From Channallabes apus (lineage: Eukaryota > Chordata > Actinopteri > Siluriformes > Clariidae), in the NCBI GenBank assembly GCA_030522415.1, contig CM060109.1, positions 521,001 to 585,000 on the forward strand: a stretch of 64,000 bases of DNA, in the 5' to 3' direction. Below, in pieces: positions 24,988 through 38,458 of the stretch. Every line of letters starts with the position of its first letter. The first letter of the stretch is position 1. The notes under the pieces were generated by a model. It made no database searches and was not told the origin of the DNA. It worked only from the letters and a program-made list of their open reading frames with translations. Made by a program: the position numbers and the translations under genes.

Positions 24988-26070
24988 AAGACAGTAAACG
25001 TCTGGCTTATCTCAGATCCTCCATCTGTTAAGGAACATCACCTAGTCCAGTGTTTTCACAAGGGAATAAAAATCCCACCAACGTTAATATAAGTCCTCTA
25101 TGAACTAGCCTAGAAGTAATTGACCTTACCTGCTGGTGGTTCTGATCATGTTGTCTAGAATCCCACGTACAGTCATTGAATAACCCCTCAGCATAAGGAT
25201 CCAATGTACTTTAGATAGATGTCATAAACACAAATTTTTAAAACCACCTCCTCATATTTTGACACACTGTCATTAAAATTCCAAAGTCAGCTCCACAAGT
25301 TCAACATGTATGTGCCATGCTATAAGCTCCTGAGCATACCTACTGCTTCTGTTACACATGGGGAGGGTTAAAATCCAGACATCTGCTCTGTGAGACCACT
25401 AATAAGCAACCTTTAAACAACTGTACTAACTCAACAGACAATCATCAAAATTGTTCATATCAAGTTGTTCTAAGCAAGTAATCAGAAGGAAAACAATTTT
25501 CCTTAACGGTGCTCAGCACAAAGAAATCATAGGCCATGACCCAGGTTTGGAACCTAGGGAACTTCAACTGCCGTAAGCGTTGAAAAACCATGCTTGACTC
25601 ATGAACAGCATAAAAATAATACAACCCAGACATCCAATGGGAGACTAGGGACCTCCAGGTCCGGAGACTAGGGACCGTCAACTGTCTTATGGGTTGAAGT
25701 AACATGCTTGTCTTTTCATGTACACATGGCAGGTCCAAATCCAAGCATCGTCTCTGAGAGACCACTATTAATCAACATTTAACCAACAGTTGTAACTCAA
25801 CAACCAATCATCAAATTGCTGCATCTAAAGAGGTAGTTGAAGGGCATGCAGTAAGATGAGATCGTTTGTTGGACTGAAATTTGATTGAACACGTATTCAT
25901 AATCTTAAACTTGGGGATGAAAGTCGCATCATCCGCTCAGCATAATGAAATCATAGCCCGTGGCTCCAGGTCCGGAGACTAGCGACCTTCAATTGACTTA
26001 AGAGTTGAAAAAATGCTTGTCTCATGCACAGCATAAAAAAATAATACAACTTTAGCATCTAGTATGCTAA

Positions 26071-26143
26071 GGGGAATTAGCTCAAGTGGTAGAGCGCTCG
26101 CTTAGCATGCGAGAGGTAGCGGGATCGATGCCCGCATTCTCCA
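26071..26143 (+). tRNA. tRNA-Ala (AGC), unit 20, intact
   Basis: All stems pair; trailer carries the 13-bp deletion seen in unit 16. Confidence 0.93.
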
Positions 26144-26270
26144 GTGTTTCCACACTAGCGGAGACTGAGGCCTGACTATTTTTTTTAGGCCTGAGTCGCT
26201 TATAGCAACAACAAAATTCGAGCAGTTCAGAAGCAACAAGTTTCTTGCAAACATTGAAAACCTTTTGGAG

Positions 26271-26344
26271 TGGCCCGTACGGGGATTGAACCCGCGACCT
26301 TGGCGTCATTAGCACCACGCTCTAACCAGCTGAGCTAACCGGCC
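26271..26344 (-). tRNA. tRNA-Ile (AAT), unit 20, G37 variant
   Basis: G37 with C25. Confidence 0.82.
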
Positions 26345-27427
26345 AAGACAGTAAACGTCTGGCTTTTCTCAGATCCTCCATCTGTTAAGGAACATCACCT
26401 AGTCCAGTGTTTTCACAAGGGAATAAAAATCCCACCAACGTTAATATAAGTCCTCTATGAACTAGCCTAGAAGTAATTGACCTTACCTGCTGGTGGTTCT
26501 GATCATGTTGTCTAGAATCCCACGTACAGTCATTGAATAACCCCTCAGCATAAGGATCCAATGTACTTTAGATAGATGTCATAAACACAAATTTTTAAAA
26601 CCACCTCCTCATATTTTGACACACTGTCATTAAAATTCCAAAGTCAGCTCCACAAGTTCAACATGTATGTGCCATGCTATAAGCTCCTGAGCATACCTAC
26701 TGCTTCTGTTACACATGGGGAGGGTTAAAATCCAGACATCTGCTCTGTGAGACCACTAATAAGCAACCTTTAAACAACTGTACTAACTCAACAGACAATC
26801 ATCAAAATTGTTCATATCAAGTTGTTCTAAGCAAGTAATCAGAAGGAAAACAATTTTCCTTAACGGTGCTCAGCACAAAGAAATCATAGGCCATGACCCA
26901 GGTTTGGAACCTAGGGAACTTCAACTGCCGTAAGCGTTGAAAAACCATGCTTGACTCATGAACAGCATAAAAATAATACAACCCAGACATCCAATGGGAG
27001 ACTAGGGACCTCCAGGTCCGGAGACTAGGGACCGTCAACTGTCTTATGGGTTGAAGTAACATGCTTGTCTTTTCATGTACACATGGCAGGTCCAAATCCA
27101 AGCATCGTCTCTGAGAGACCACTATTAATCAACATTTAACCAACAGTTGTAACTCAACAACCAATCATCAAATTGCTGCATCTAAAGAGGTAGTTGAAGG
27201 GCATGCAGTAAGATGAGATCGTTTGTTGGACTGAAATTTGATTGAACACGTATTCATAATCTTAAACTTGGGGATGAAAGTCGCATCATCCGCTCAGCAT
27301 AATGAAATCATAGCCCGTGGCTCCAGGTCCGGAGACTAGCGACCTTCAATTGACTTAAGAGTTGAAAAAATGCTTGTCTCATGCACAGCATTAAAAAATA
27401 ATACAACTTTAGCATCTAGTATGCTAA

Positions 27428-27500
27428 GGGGAATTAGCTCAAGTGGTAGAGCGCTCGCTTAGCATGCGAGAGGTAGCGGGATCGATGCCCGCATTCTCCA
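27428..27500 (+). tRNA. tRNA-Ala (AGC), unit 21, intact
   Basis: All stems pair; 13-bp trailer deletion present. Confidence 0.93.
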
Positions 27501-27627
27501 GTGTTTCCACACTAGCGGAGACTGAGGCCTGACTATTTTTTTTAGGCCTGAGTCGCTTATAGCAACAACAAAATTCGAGCAGTTCAGAAGCAACAAGTTT
27601 CTTGCAAACATTGAAAACCTTTTGGAG

Positions 27628-27701
27628 TGGCCCGTACGGGGATTGAACCCGCGACCTTGGCGTCATTAGCACCACGCTCTAACCAGCTGAGCTAACCGGC
27701 C
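27628..27701 (-). tRNA. tRNA-Ile (AAT), unit 21, G37 variant
   Basis: Last G37 copy going rightwards. Confidence 0.82.
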
Positions 27702-28785
27702 AAGACAGTAAACATCTGGCTTTTCTCAGATCCTCCATCTGTTAAGGAACATCACCTAGTCCAGTGTTTTCACAAGGGAATAAAAATCCCACCAACGTTA
27801 ATATAAGTCCTCTATGAACTAGCCTAGAAGTAATTGACCTTACCTGCTGGTGGTTCTGATCATGTTGTCTAGAATCCCACGTACAGTCATTGAATAACCC
27901 CTCAGCATAAGGATCCAATGTACTTTAGATAGATGTCATGAACACAAATTTTTAAAACCACCTCCTCATATTTTGACACACTGTCATTAAAATTCCAAAG
28001 TCAGCTCCACAAGTTCAACATGTATGTGCCATGCTATAAGCTCCTGAGCATACCTACTGCTTCTGTTACACATGGGGAGGGTTAAAATCCAGACATCTGC
28101 TCTGTGAGACCACTAATAAGCAACCTTTAAACAACTGTACTAACTCAACAGACAATCATCAAAATTGTTCATATCAAGTTGTTCTAAGCAAGTAATCAGA
28201 AGGAAAACAATTTTCCTTAACGGTGCTCAGCACAAAGAAATCATAGGCCATGACCCAGGTTTGGAACCTAGGGAACTTCAACTGCCGTAAGCGTTGAAAA
28301 ACCATGCTTGACTCATGAACAGCATAAAAATAATACAACCCAGACATCCAATGGGAGACTAGGGACCTCCAGGTCCGGAGACTAGGGACCGTCAACTGTC
28401 TTATGGGTTGAAGTAACATGCTTGTCTTTTCATGTACACATGGCAGGTCCAAATCCAAGCATCGTCTCTGAGAGACCACTATTAATCAACATTTAACCAA
28501 CAGTTGTAACTCAACAACCAATCATCAAATTGCTGCATCTAAAGAGGTAGTTGAAGGGCATGCAGTAAGATGAGATCGTTTGTTGGACTGAAATTTGATT
28601 GAACACGTATTCATAATCTTAAACTTGGGGATGAAAGTCGCATCATCCGCTCAGCATAATGAAATCATAGCCCGTGGCTCCAGGTCCGGAGACTAGCGAC
28701 CTTCAATTGACTTAAGAGTTGAAAAAAATGCTTGTCTCATGCACAGCATAAAAAAATAATACAACTTTAGCATCTAGTATGCTAA

Positions 28786-28858
28786 GGGGAATTAGCTCAA
28801 GTGGTAGAGCGCTCGCTTAGCATGCGAGAGGTAGCGGGATCGATGCCCGCATTCTCCA
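28786..28858 (+). tRNA. tRNA-Ala (AGC), unit 22, intact
   Basis: All stems pair; 13-bp trailer deletion present. Confidence 0.93.
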
Positions 28859-28985
28859 GTGTCTCCACACTAGCGGAGACTGAGGCCTGACTATTTTTTT
28901 TAGGCCTGAGTCGCTTATAGCAACAACAAAATTCGAGCAGTTCAGAAGCAACAAGTTTCTTGCAAACATTGAAAACCTTTTGGAG

Positions 28986-29059
28986 TGGCCCGTACGGGGA
29001 TTGAACCCGCGACCTTGGCGTTATTAGCACCACGCTCTAACCAGCTGAGCTAACCGGCC
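28986..29059 (-). tRNA. tRNA-Ile (AAT), unit 22, consensus
   Basis: A37, C67, C25. Confidence 0.93.
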
Positions 29060-30143
29060 AAGACAGTAAACATCTGGCTTTTCTCAGATCCTCCATCTGT
29101 TAAGGAACATCACCTAGTCCAGTGTTTTCACAAGGGAATAAAAATCCCACCAACGTTAATATAAGTCCTCTATGAACTAGCCTAGAAGTAATTGACCTTA
29201 CCTGCTGGTGGTTCTGATCATGTTGTCTAGAATCCCACGTACAGTCATTGAATAACCCCTCAGCATAAGGATCCAATGTACTTTAGATAGATGTCATGAA
29301 CACAAATTTTTAAAACCACCTCCTCATATTTTGACACACTGTCATTAAAATTCCAAAGTCAGCTCCACAAGTTCAACATGTATGTGCCATGCTATAAGCT
29401 CCTGAGCATACCTACTGCTTCTGTTACACATGGGGAGGGTTAAAATCCAGACATCTGCTCTGTGAGACCACTAATAAGCAACCTTTAAACAACTGTACTA
29501 ACTCAACAGACAATCATCAAAATTGTTCATATCAAGTTGTTCTAAGCAAGTAATCAGAAGGAAAACAATTTTCCTTAACGGTGCTCAGCACAAAGAAATC
29601 ATAGGCCATGACCCAGGTTTGGAACCTAGGGAACTTCAACTGCCGTAAGCGTTGAAAAACCATGCTTGACTCATGAACAGCATAAAAATAATACAACCCA
29701 GACATCCAATGGGAGACTAGGGACCTCCAGGTCCGGAGACTAGGGACCGTCAACTGTCTTATGGGTTGAAGTAACATGCTTGTCTTTTCATGTACACATG
29801 GCAGGTCCAAATCCAAGCATCGTCTCTGAGAGACCACTATTAATCAACATTTAACCAACAGTTGTAACTCAACAACCAATCATCAAATTGCTGCATCTAA
29901 AGAGGTAGTTGAAGGGCATGCAGTAAGATGAGATCGTTTGTTGGACTGAAATTTGATTGAACACGTATTCATAATCTTAAACTTGGGGATGAAAGTCGCA
30001 TCATCCGCTCAGCATAATGAAATCATAGCCCGTGGCTCCAGGTCCGGAGACTAGCGACCTTCAATTGACTTAAGAGTTGAAAAAAATGCTTGTCTCATGC
30101 ACAGCATAAAAAAATAATACAACTTTAGCATCTAGTATGCTAA

Positions 30144-30216
30144 GGGGAATTAGCTCAAGTGGTAGAGCGCTCGCTTAGCATGCGAGAGGTAGCGGGATCG
30201 ATGCCCGCATTCTCCA
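30144..30216 (+). tRNA. tRNA-Ala (AGC), unit 23, intact
   Basis: All stems pair. The downstream T-run is shortened to T5 (gacttttta). Confidence 0.93.
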
Positions 30217-30352
30217 GTGTCTCCACACTAGCGGAGACTGAGGCCTGACTTTTTTAGGCCTGAGTCGCTTATAGCTCTCCGCCATAGCAACAACAAAATT
30301 CGAGCAGTTCAGAAGCAACAAGTTTCTTGCACACATTGAAAACCTTTTGGAG

Positions 30353-30426
30353 TGGCCCGTACGGGGATTGAACCCGCGACCTTGGCGCTATTAGCACCAC
30401 GCTCTAACCGGCTGAGCTAACCGGCC
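30353..30426 (-). tRNA. tRNA-Ile (AAT), unit 23, G38 variant
   Basis: Anticodon loop CTAATAG (A38 to G) and one D-loop change T to C; stems intact. Confidence 0.8.
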
Positions 30427-31509
30427 AAGACAGTAAACGACTGGCTTTTCTCAGATCCTCCATCTGTTAAGGAACATCACCTAGTCCAGTGTTTTCACAA
30501 GGGAATAAAAATCCCACCAACGTTAATATAAGTCCTCTATGAACTAGCCTAGAAGTAATTGACCTTACCTGCTGGTGGTTCTGATCATGTTGTCTAGAAT
30601 CCCACGTACAGTCATTGAATAACCCCTCAGCATAAGGATCCAATGTACTTTAGATAGATGTCATGAACACAAATTTTTAAAACCACCTCCTCATATTTTG
30701 ACACACTGTCATTAAAATTCCAAAGTCAGCTCCACAAGTTCAACATGTATGTGCCATGCTATAAGCTCCTGAGCATACCTACTGCTTCTGTTACACATGG
30801 GGAGGGTTAAAATCCAGACATCTGCTCTGTGAGACCACTAATAAGCAACCTTTAAACAACTGTACTAACTCAACAGACAATCATCAAAATTGTTCATATC
30901 AAGTTGTTCTAAGCAAGTAATCAGAAGGAAAACAATTTTCCTTAACGGTGCTCAGCACAAAGAAATCATAGGCCATGACCCAGGTTTGGAACCTAGGGAA
31001 CTTCAACTGCCGTAAGCGTTGAAAAACCATGCTTGACTCATGAACAGCATAAAAATAATACAACCCAGACATCCAATGGGAGACTAGGGACCTCCAGGTC
31101 CGGAGACTAGGGACCGTCAACTGTCTTATGGGTTGAAGTAACATGCTTGTCTTTTCATGTACACATGGCAGGTCCAAATCCAAGCATCGTCTCTGAGAGA
31201 CCACTATTAATCAACATTTAACAAACAGTTGTAACTCAACAACCAATCATCAAATTGCTGCATCTAAAGAGGGAGTTGAAGGGCATGCAGTAAGATGAGA
31301 TCGTTTGTTGGACTGAAATTTGATTGAACACGTATTCATAATCTTAAACTTGGGGATGAAAGTCGCATCATCCGCTCAGCATAATGAAATCATAGCCCGT
31401 GGCTCCAGGTCCGGAGACTAGCGACCTTCAATTGACTTAAGAGTTGAAAAAATGCTTGTCTCATGCACAGCATAAAAAAATAATACAACTTTAGCATCTA
31501 GTATGCTAA

Positions 31510-31582
31510 GGGGAATTAGCTCAAGTGGTAGAGCGCTCGCTTAGCATGCGAGAGGTAGCGGGATCGATGCCCGCATTCTCCA
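31510..31582 (+). tRNA. tRNA-Ala (AGC), unit 24, intact
   Basis: All stems pair. Confidence 0.93.
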
Positions 31583-31722
31583 GTGTCTCCACACTAGCGG
31601 AGACTGAGGCCTGACTATTTTTTTTAGGCCTGAGTCGCTTATAGCTCTCCGCCATAGCAACAACAAAATTCGAGCAGTTCAGAAGCAACAAGTTTCTTGC
31701 ACACATTGAAAACCTTTTGGAG

Positions 31723-31796
31723 TGGCCCGTACGGGGATTGAACCCGCGACCTTGGCGCTATTAGCACCACGCTCTAACCAGCTGTGCTAACCGGCC
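31723..31796 (-). tRNA. tRNA-Ile (AAT), unit 24, G38 and D-stem break
   Basis: G38 plus T12 to A, which breaks one D-stem pair and alters the A box (TAGCACAG). Probably a weak or dead copy. Confidence 0.65.
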
Positions 31797-32879
31797 AAGA
31801 CAGTAAACGACTGGCTTTTCTCAGATCCTCCATCTGTTAAGGAACATCACCTAGTCCAGTGTTTTCACAAGGGAATAAAAATCCCACCAACGTTAATATA
31901 AGTCCTCTATGAACTAGCCTAGAAGTAATTGACCTTACCTGCTGGTGGTTCTGATCATGTTGTCTAGAATCCCACGTACAGTCATTGAATAACCCCTCAG
32001 CATAAGGATCCAATGTACTTTAGATAGATGTCATGAACACAAATTTTTAAAACCACCTCCTCATATTTTGACACACTGTCATTAAAATTCCAAAGTCAGC
32101 TCCACAAGTTCAACATGTATGTGCCATGCTATAAGCTCCTGAGCATACCTACTGCTTCTGTTACACATGGGGAGGGTTAAAATCCAGACATCTGCTCTGT
32201 GAGACCACTAATAAGCAACCTTTAAACAACTGTACTAACTCAACAGACAATCATCAAAATTGTTCATATCAAGTTGTTCTAAACAAGTAATCAGAAGGAA
32301 AACAATTTTCCTTAACGGTGCTCAGCACAAAGAAATCATAGGCCATGACCCAGGTTTGGAACCTAGGGAACTTCAACTGCCGTAAGCGTTGAAAAACCAT
32401 GCTTGACTCATGAACAGCATAAAAATAATACAACCCAGACATCCAATGGGAGACTAGGGACCTCCAGGTCCGGAGACTAGGGACCGTCAACTGTCTTATG
32501 GGTTGAAGTAACATGCTTGTCTTTTCATGTACACATGGCAGGTCCAAATCCAAGCATCGTCTCTGAGAGACCACTATTAATCAACATTTAACCAACAGTT
32601 GTAACTCAACAACCAATCATCAAATTGCTGCATCTAAAGAGGGAGTTGAAGGGCATGCAGTAAGATGAGATCGTTTGTTGGACTGAAATTTGATTGAACA
32701 CGTATTCATAATCTTAAACTTGGGGATGAAAGTCGCATCATCCGCTCAGCATAATGAAATCATAGCCCGTGGCTCCAGGTCCGGAGACTAGCGACCTTCA
32801 ATTGACTTAAGAGTTGAAAAAATGCTTGTCTCATGCACAGCATAAAAAAATAATACAACTTTAGCATCTAGTATGCTAA

Positions 32880-32952
32880 GGGGAATTAGCTCAAGTGGTA
32901 GAGCGCTCGCTTAGCATGCGAGAGGTAGCGGGATCGATGCCCGCATTCTCCA
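32880..32952 (+). tRNA. tRNA-Ala (AGC), unit 25, intact
   Basis: All stems pair; trailer reads gacaatttttttt. Confidence 0.93.
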
Positions 32953-33092
32953 GTGTCTCCACACTAGCGGAGACTGAGGCCTGACAATTTTTTTTAGGCC
33001 TGAGTCGCTTATAGCTCTCCGCCATAGCAACAACAAAATTCGAGCAGTTCAGAAGCAATAAGTTTCTTGCACACATTGAAAACCTTTTGGAG

Positions 33093-33166
33093 TGGCCCGT
33101 ACGGGGATTGAACCCGCGACCTTGGCGTTATTAGCACCACGCTCTAACCAGCTGAGCTAACCGGCC
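33093..33166 (-). tRNA. tRNA-Ile (AAT), unit 25, consensus
   Basis: Consensus copy. Confidence 0.93.
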
Positions 33167-34249
33167 AAGACAGTAAACGACTGGCTTTTCTCAGATCCTC
33201 CATCTGTTAAGGAACATCACCTAGTCCAGTGTTTTCACAAGGGAATAAAAATCCCACCAACGTTAATATAAGTCCTCTATGAACTAGCCTAGAAGTAATT
33301 GACCTTACCTGCTGGTGGTTCTGATCATGTTGTCTAGAATCCCACGTACAGTCATTGAATAACCCCTCAGCATAAGGATCCAATGTACTTTAGATAGATG
33401 TCATAAACACAAATTTTTAAAACCACCTCCTCATATTTTGACACACTGTCATTAAAATTCCAAAGTCAGCTCCACAAGTTCAACATGTATGTGCCATGCT
33501 ATAAGCTCCTGAGCATACCTACTGCTTCTGTTACACATGGGGAGGGTTAAAATCCAGACATCTGCTCTGTGAGACCACTAATAAGCAACCTTTAAACAAC
33601 TGTACTAACTCAACAGACAATCATCAAAATTGTTCATATCAAGTTGTTCTAAGCAAGTAATCAGAAGGAAAACAATTTTCCTTAACGGTGCTCAGCACAA
33701 AGAAATCATAGGCCATGACCCAGGTTTGGAACCTAGGGAACTTCAACTGCCGTAAGCGTTGAAAAACCATGCTTGACTCATGAACAGCATAAAAATAATA
33801 CAACCCAGACATCCAATGGGAGACTAGGGACCTCCAGGTCCGGAGACTAGGGACCGTCAACTGTCTTATGGGTTGAAGTAACATGCTTGTCTTTTCATGT
33901 ACACATGGCAGGTCCAAATCCAAGCATCGTCTCTGAGAGACCACTATTAATCAACATTTAACCAACAGTTGTAACTCAACAACCAATCATCAAATTGCTG
34001 CATCTAAAGAGGGAGTTGAAGGGCATGCAGTAAGATGAGATCGTTTGTTGGACTGAAATTTGATTGAACACGTATTCATAATCTTAAACTTGGGGATGAA
34101 AGTCGCATCATCCGCTCAGCATAATGAAATCATAGCCCGTGGCTCCAGGTCCGGAGACTAGCGACCTTCAATTGACTTAAGAGTTGAAAAAATGCTTGTC
34201 TCATGCACAGCATAAAAAAATAATACAACTTTAGCATCTAGTATGCTAA

Positions 34250-34322
34250 GGGGAATTAGCTCAAGTGGTAGAGCGCTCGCTTAGCATGCGAGAGGTAGCG
34301 GGATCGATGCCCGCATTCTCCA
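34250..34322 (+). tRNA. tRNA-Ala (AGC), unit 26, intact
   Basis: All stems pair. The trailer hairpin has a change (ggagcc) shared with unit 27. Confidence 0.93.
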
Positions 34323-34462
34323 GTGTCTCCACACTAGCGGAGCCTGAGGCCTGACTATTTTTTTTAGGCCTGAGTCGCTTATAGCTCTCCGCCATAGCAA
34401 CAACAAAATTCGAGCAGTTCAGAAGCAATAAGTTTCTTGCACACATTGAAAACCTTTTGGAG

Positions 34463-34536
34463 TGGCCCGTACGGGGATTGAACCCGCGACCTTGGCGTTA
34501 TTAGCACCACGCTCTAACCAGCTGAGCTAACCGGCC
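34463..34536 (-). tRNA. tRNA-Ile (AAT), unit 26, consensus
   Basis: Consensus copy. Confidence 0.93.
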
Positions 34537-35619
34537 AAGACAGTAAACGACTGGCTTTTCTCAGATCCTCCATCTGTTAAGGAACATCACCTAGTCCAGT
34601 GTTTTCACAAGGGAATAAAAATCCCACCAACGTTAATATAAGTCCTCTATGAACTAGCCTAGAAGTAATTGACCTTACCTGCTGGTGGTTCTGATCATGT
34701 TGTCTAGAATCCCACGTACAGTCATTGAATAACCCCTCAGCATAAGGATCCAATGTACTTTAGATAGATGTCATGAACACAAATTTTTAAAACCACCTCC
34801 TCATATTTTGACACACTGTCATTAAAATTCCAAAGTCAGCTCCACAAGTTCAACATGTATGTGCCATGCTATAAGCTCCTGAGCATACCTACTGCTTCTG
34901 TTACACATGGGGAGGGTTAAAATCCAGACATCTGCTCTGTGAGACCACTAATAAGCAACCTTTAAACAACTGTACTAACTCAACAGACAATCATCAAAAT
35001 TGTTCATATCAAGTTGTTCTAAGCAAGTAATCAGAAGGAAAACAATTTTCCTTAACGGTGCTCAGCACAAAGAAATCATAGGCCATGACCCAGGTTTGGA
35101 ACCTAGGGAACTTCAACTGCCGTAAGCGTTGAAAAACCATGCTTGACTCATGAACAGCATAAAAATAATACAACCCAGACATCCAATGGGAGACTAGGGA
35201 CCTCCAGGTCCGGAGACTAGGGACCGTCAACTGTCTTATGGGTTGAAGTAACATGCTTGTCTTTTCATGTACACATGGCAGGTCCAAATCCAAGCATCGT
35301 CTCTGAGAGACCACTATTAATCAACATTTAACCAACAGTTGTAACTCAACAACCAATCATCAAATTGCTGCATCTAAAGAGGGAGTTGAAGGGCATGCAG
35401 TAAGATGAGATCGTTTGTTGGACTGAAATTTGATTGAACACGTATTCATAATCTTAAACTTGGGGATGAAAGTCGCATCATCCGCTCAGCATAATGAAAT
35501 CATAGCCCGTGGCTCCAGGTCCGGAGACTAGCGACCTTCAATTGACTTAAGAGTTGAAAAAATGCTTGTCTCATGCACAGCATAAAAAAATAATACAACT
35601 TTAGCATCTAGTATGCTAA

Positions 35620-35692
35620 GGGGAATTAGCTCAAGTGGTAGAGCGCTCGCTTAGCATGCGAGAGGTAGCGGGATCGATGCCCGCATTCTCCA
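35620..35692 (+). tRNA. tRNA-Ala (AGC), unit 27, intact
   Basis: All stems pair; shares the ggagcc trailer change with unit 26, its likely sister by recent duplication. Confidence 0.93.
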
Positions 35693-35832
35693 GTGTCTCC
35701 ACACTAGCGGAGCCTGAGGCCTGACTATTTTTTTTAGGCCTGAGTCGCTTATAGCTCTCCGCCATAGCAACAACAAAATTCGAGCAGTTCAGAAGCAATA
35801 AGTTTCTTGCACACATTGAAAACCTTTTGGAG

Positions 35833-35906
35833 TGGCCCGTACGGGGATTGAACCCGCGACCTTGGCGTTATTAGCACCACGCTCTAACCAGCTGAGCTAA
35901 CCGGCC
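35833..35906 (-). tRNA. tRNA-Ile (AAT), unit 27, consensus
   Basis: Consensus copy. Confidence 0.93.
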
Positions 35907-36959
35907 AAGACAGTAAACGACTGGCTTTTCTCAGATCCTCCATCTGTTAAGGAACATCACCTAGTCCAGTGTTTTCACAAGGGAATAAAAATCCCACCAA
36001 CGTTAATATAAGTCCTCTATGAACTAGCCTAGAAGTAATTGACCTTACCTGCTGGTGGTTCTGATCATGTTGTCTAGAATCCCACGTACAGTCATTGAAT
36101 AACCCCTCAGCATAAGGATCCAATGTACTTTAGATAGATGTCATGAACACAAATTTTTAAAACCACCTCCTCATATTTTGACACACTGTCATTAAAATTC
36201 CAAAGTCAGCTCCACAAGTTCAACATGTATGTGCCATGCTATAAGCTCCTGAGCATACCTACTGCTTCTGTTACACATGGGGAGGGTTAAAATCCAGACA
36301 TCTGCTCTGTGAGACCACTAATAAGCAACCTTTAAACAACTGTACTAACTCAACAGACAATCATCAAAATTGTTCATATCAAGTTGTTCTAAGCAAGTAA
36401 TCAGAAGGAAAACAATTTTCCTTAACGGTGCTCAGCACAAAGAAATCATAGGCCATGACCCAGGTTTGGAACCTAGGGAACTTCAACTGCCGTAAGCGTT
36501 GAAAAACCATGCTTGACTCATGAACAGCATAAAAATAATACAACCCAGACATCCAATGGGAGACTAGGGACCTCCAGGTCCGGAGACTAGGGACCGTCAA
36601 CTGTCTTATGGGTTGAAGTAACATGCTTGTCTTTTCATGTACACATGGCAGGTCCAAATCCAAGCATCGTCTCTGAGAGACCACTATTAATCAACATTTA
36701 ACCAACAGTTGTAACTCAACAACCAATCATCAAATTGCTGCATCTAAAGAGGGAGTTGAAGGGCATGCAGTAAGATGAGATCGTTTGTTGGACTGAAATT
36801 TGATTGAACACGTATTCATAATCTTAAACTTGGGGATGAAAGTCGCATCATCCGCTCAGCATAATGAAATCATAGCCCGTGGCTCCAGGTCCAGAGACTA
36901 GCGACCTTCAATTGACTTAAGAGTTGAAAAAATGCTTGTCTCATGCATGCATCAAAAAT

Positions 36960-36969
36960 GCATTCTCCA
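36960..36969 (+). pseudogene. tRNA-Ala remnant, unit 28 (last 10 nt only)
   Basis: Only gcattctcca of the gene survives. The upstream flank and the rest of the gene are replaced by a short tgcatcaaaaa filler, suggesting an error-prone end-joining event. Confidence 0.8.
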
Positions 36970-37108
36970 GTGTCTCCACACTAGCGGAGACTGAGGCCTG
37001 ACTATTTTTTTAGGCCTGAGTCGCTTATAGCTCTCCGCCATAGCAACAACAAAATTCGAGCAGTTCAGAAGCAATAAGTTTCTTGCACACATTGAAAACC
37101 TTTTGGAG

Positions 37109-37182
37109 TGGCCCGTACGGGGATTGAACCCGCGACCTTGGCGTTATTAGCACCACGCTCTAACCAGCTGAGCTAACCGGCC
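37109..37182 (-). tRNA. tRNA-Ile (AAT), unit 28, consensus
   Basis: Consensus copy in a 1,276-bp unit. Confidence 0.93.
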
Positions 37183-38235
37183 AAGACAGTAAACGACTGG
37201 CTTTTCTCAGATCCTCCATCTGTTAAGGAACATCACCTAGTCCAGTGTTTTCACAAGGGAATAAAAATCCCACCAACGTTAATATAAGTCCTCTATGAAC
37301 TAGCCTAGAAGTAATTGACCTTACCTGCTGGTGGTTCTGATCATGTTGTCTAGAATCCCACGTACAGTCATTGAATAACCCCTCAGCATAAGGATCCAAT
37401 GTACTTTAGATAGATGTCATGAACACAAATTTTTAAAACCACCTCCTCATATTTTGACACACTGTCATTAAAATTCCAAAGTCAGCTCCACAAGTTCAAC
37501 ATGTATGTGCCATGCTATAAGCTCCTGAGCATACCTACTGCTTCTGTTACACATGGGGAGGGTTAAAATCCAGACATCTGCTCTGTGAGACCACTAATAA
37601 GCAACCTTTAAACAACTGTACTAACTCAACAGACAATCATCAAAATTGTTCATATCAAGTTGTTCTAAGCAAGTAATCAGAAGGAAAACAATTTTCCTTA
37701 ACGGTGCTCAGCACAAAGAAATCATAGGCCATGACCCAGGTTTGGAACCTAGGGAACTTCAACTGCCGTAAGCGTTGAAAAACCATGCTTGACTCATGAA
37801 CAGCATAAAAATAATACAACCCAGACATCCAATGGGAGACTAGGGACCTCCAGGTCCGGAGACTAGGGACCGTCAACTGTCTTATGGGTTGAAGTAACAT
37901 GCTTGTCTTTTCATGTACACATGGCAGGTCCAAATCCAAGCATCGTCTCTGAGAGACCACTATTAATCAACATTTAACCAACAGTTGTAACTCAACAACC
38001 AATCATCAAATTGCTGCATCTAAAGAGGGAGTTGAAGGGCATGCAGTAAGATGAGATCGTTTGTTGGACTGAAATTTGATTGAACACGTATTCATAATCT
38101 TAAACTTGGGGATGAAAGTCGCATCATCCGCTCAGCATAATGAAATCATAGCCCGTGGCTCCAGGTCCGGAGACTAGCGACCTTCAATTGACTTAAGAGT
38201 TGAAAAAATGCTTGTCTCATGCATGCATCAAAAAT

Positions 38236-38245
38236 GCATTCTCCA
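38236..38245 (+). pseudogene. tRNA-Ala remnant, unit 29 (last 10 nt only)
   Basis: Identical breakpoint and filler to unit 28: the deleted unit has itself been tandemly duplicated. Confidence 0.8.
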
Positions 38246-38384
38246 GTGTCTCCACACTAGCGGAGACTGAGGCCTGACTATTTTTTTAGGCCTGAGTCGC
38301 TTATAGCTCTCCGCCATAGCAACAACAAAATTCGAGCAGTTCAGAAGCAATAAGTTTCTTGCACACATTGAAAACCTTTTGGAG

Positions 38385-38458
38385 TGGCCCGTACGGGGAT
38401 TGAACCCGCGACCTTGGCGTTATTAGCACCACGCTCTAACCAGCTGAGCTAACCGGCC
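38385..38458 (-). tRNA. tRNA-Ile (AAT), unit 29, consensus
   Basis: Consensus copy. Confidence 0.93.
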
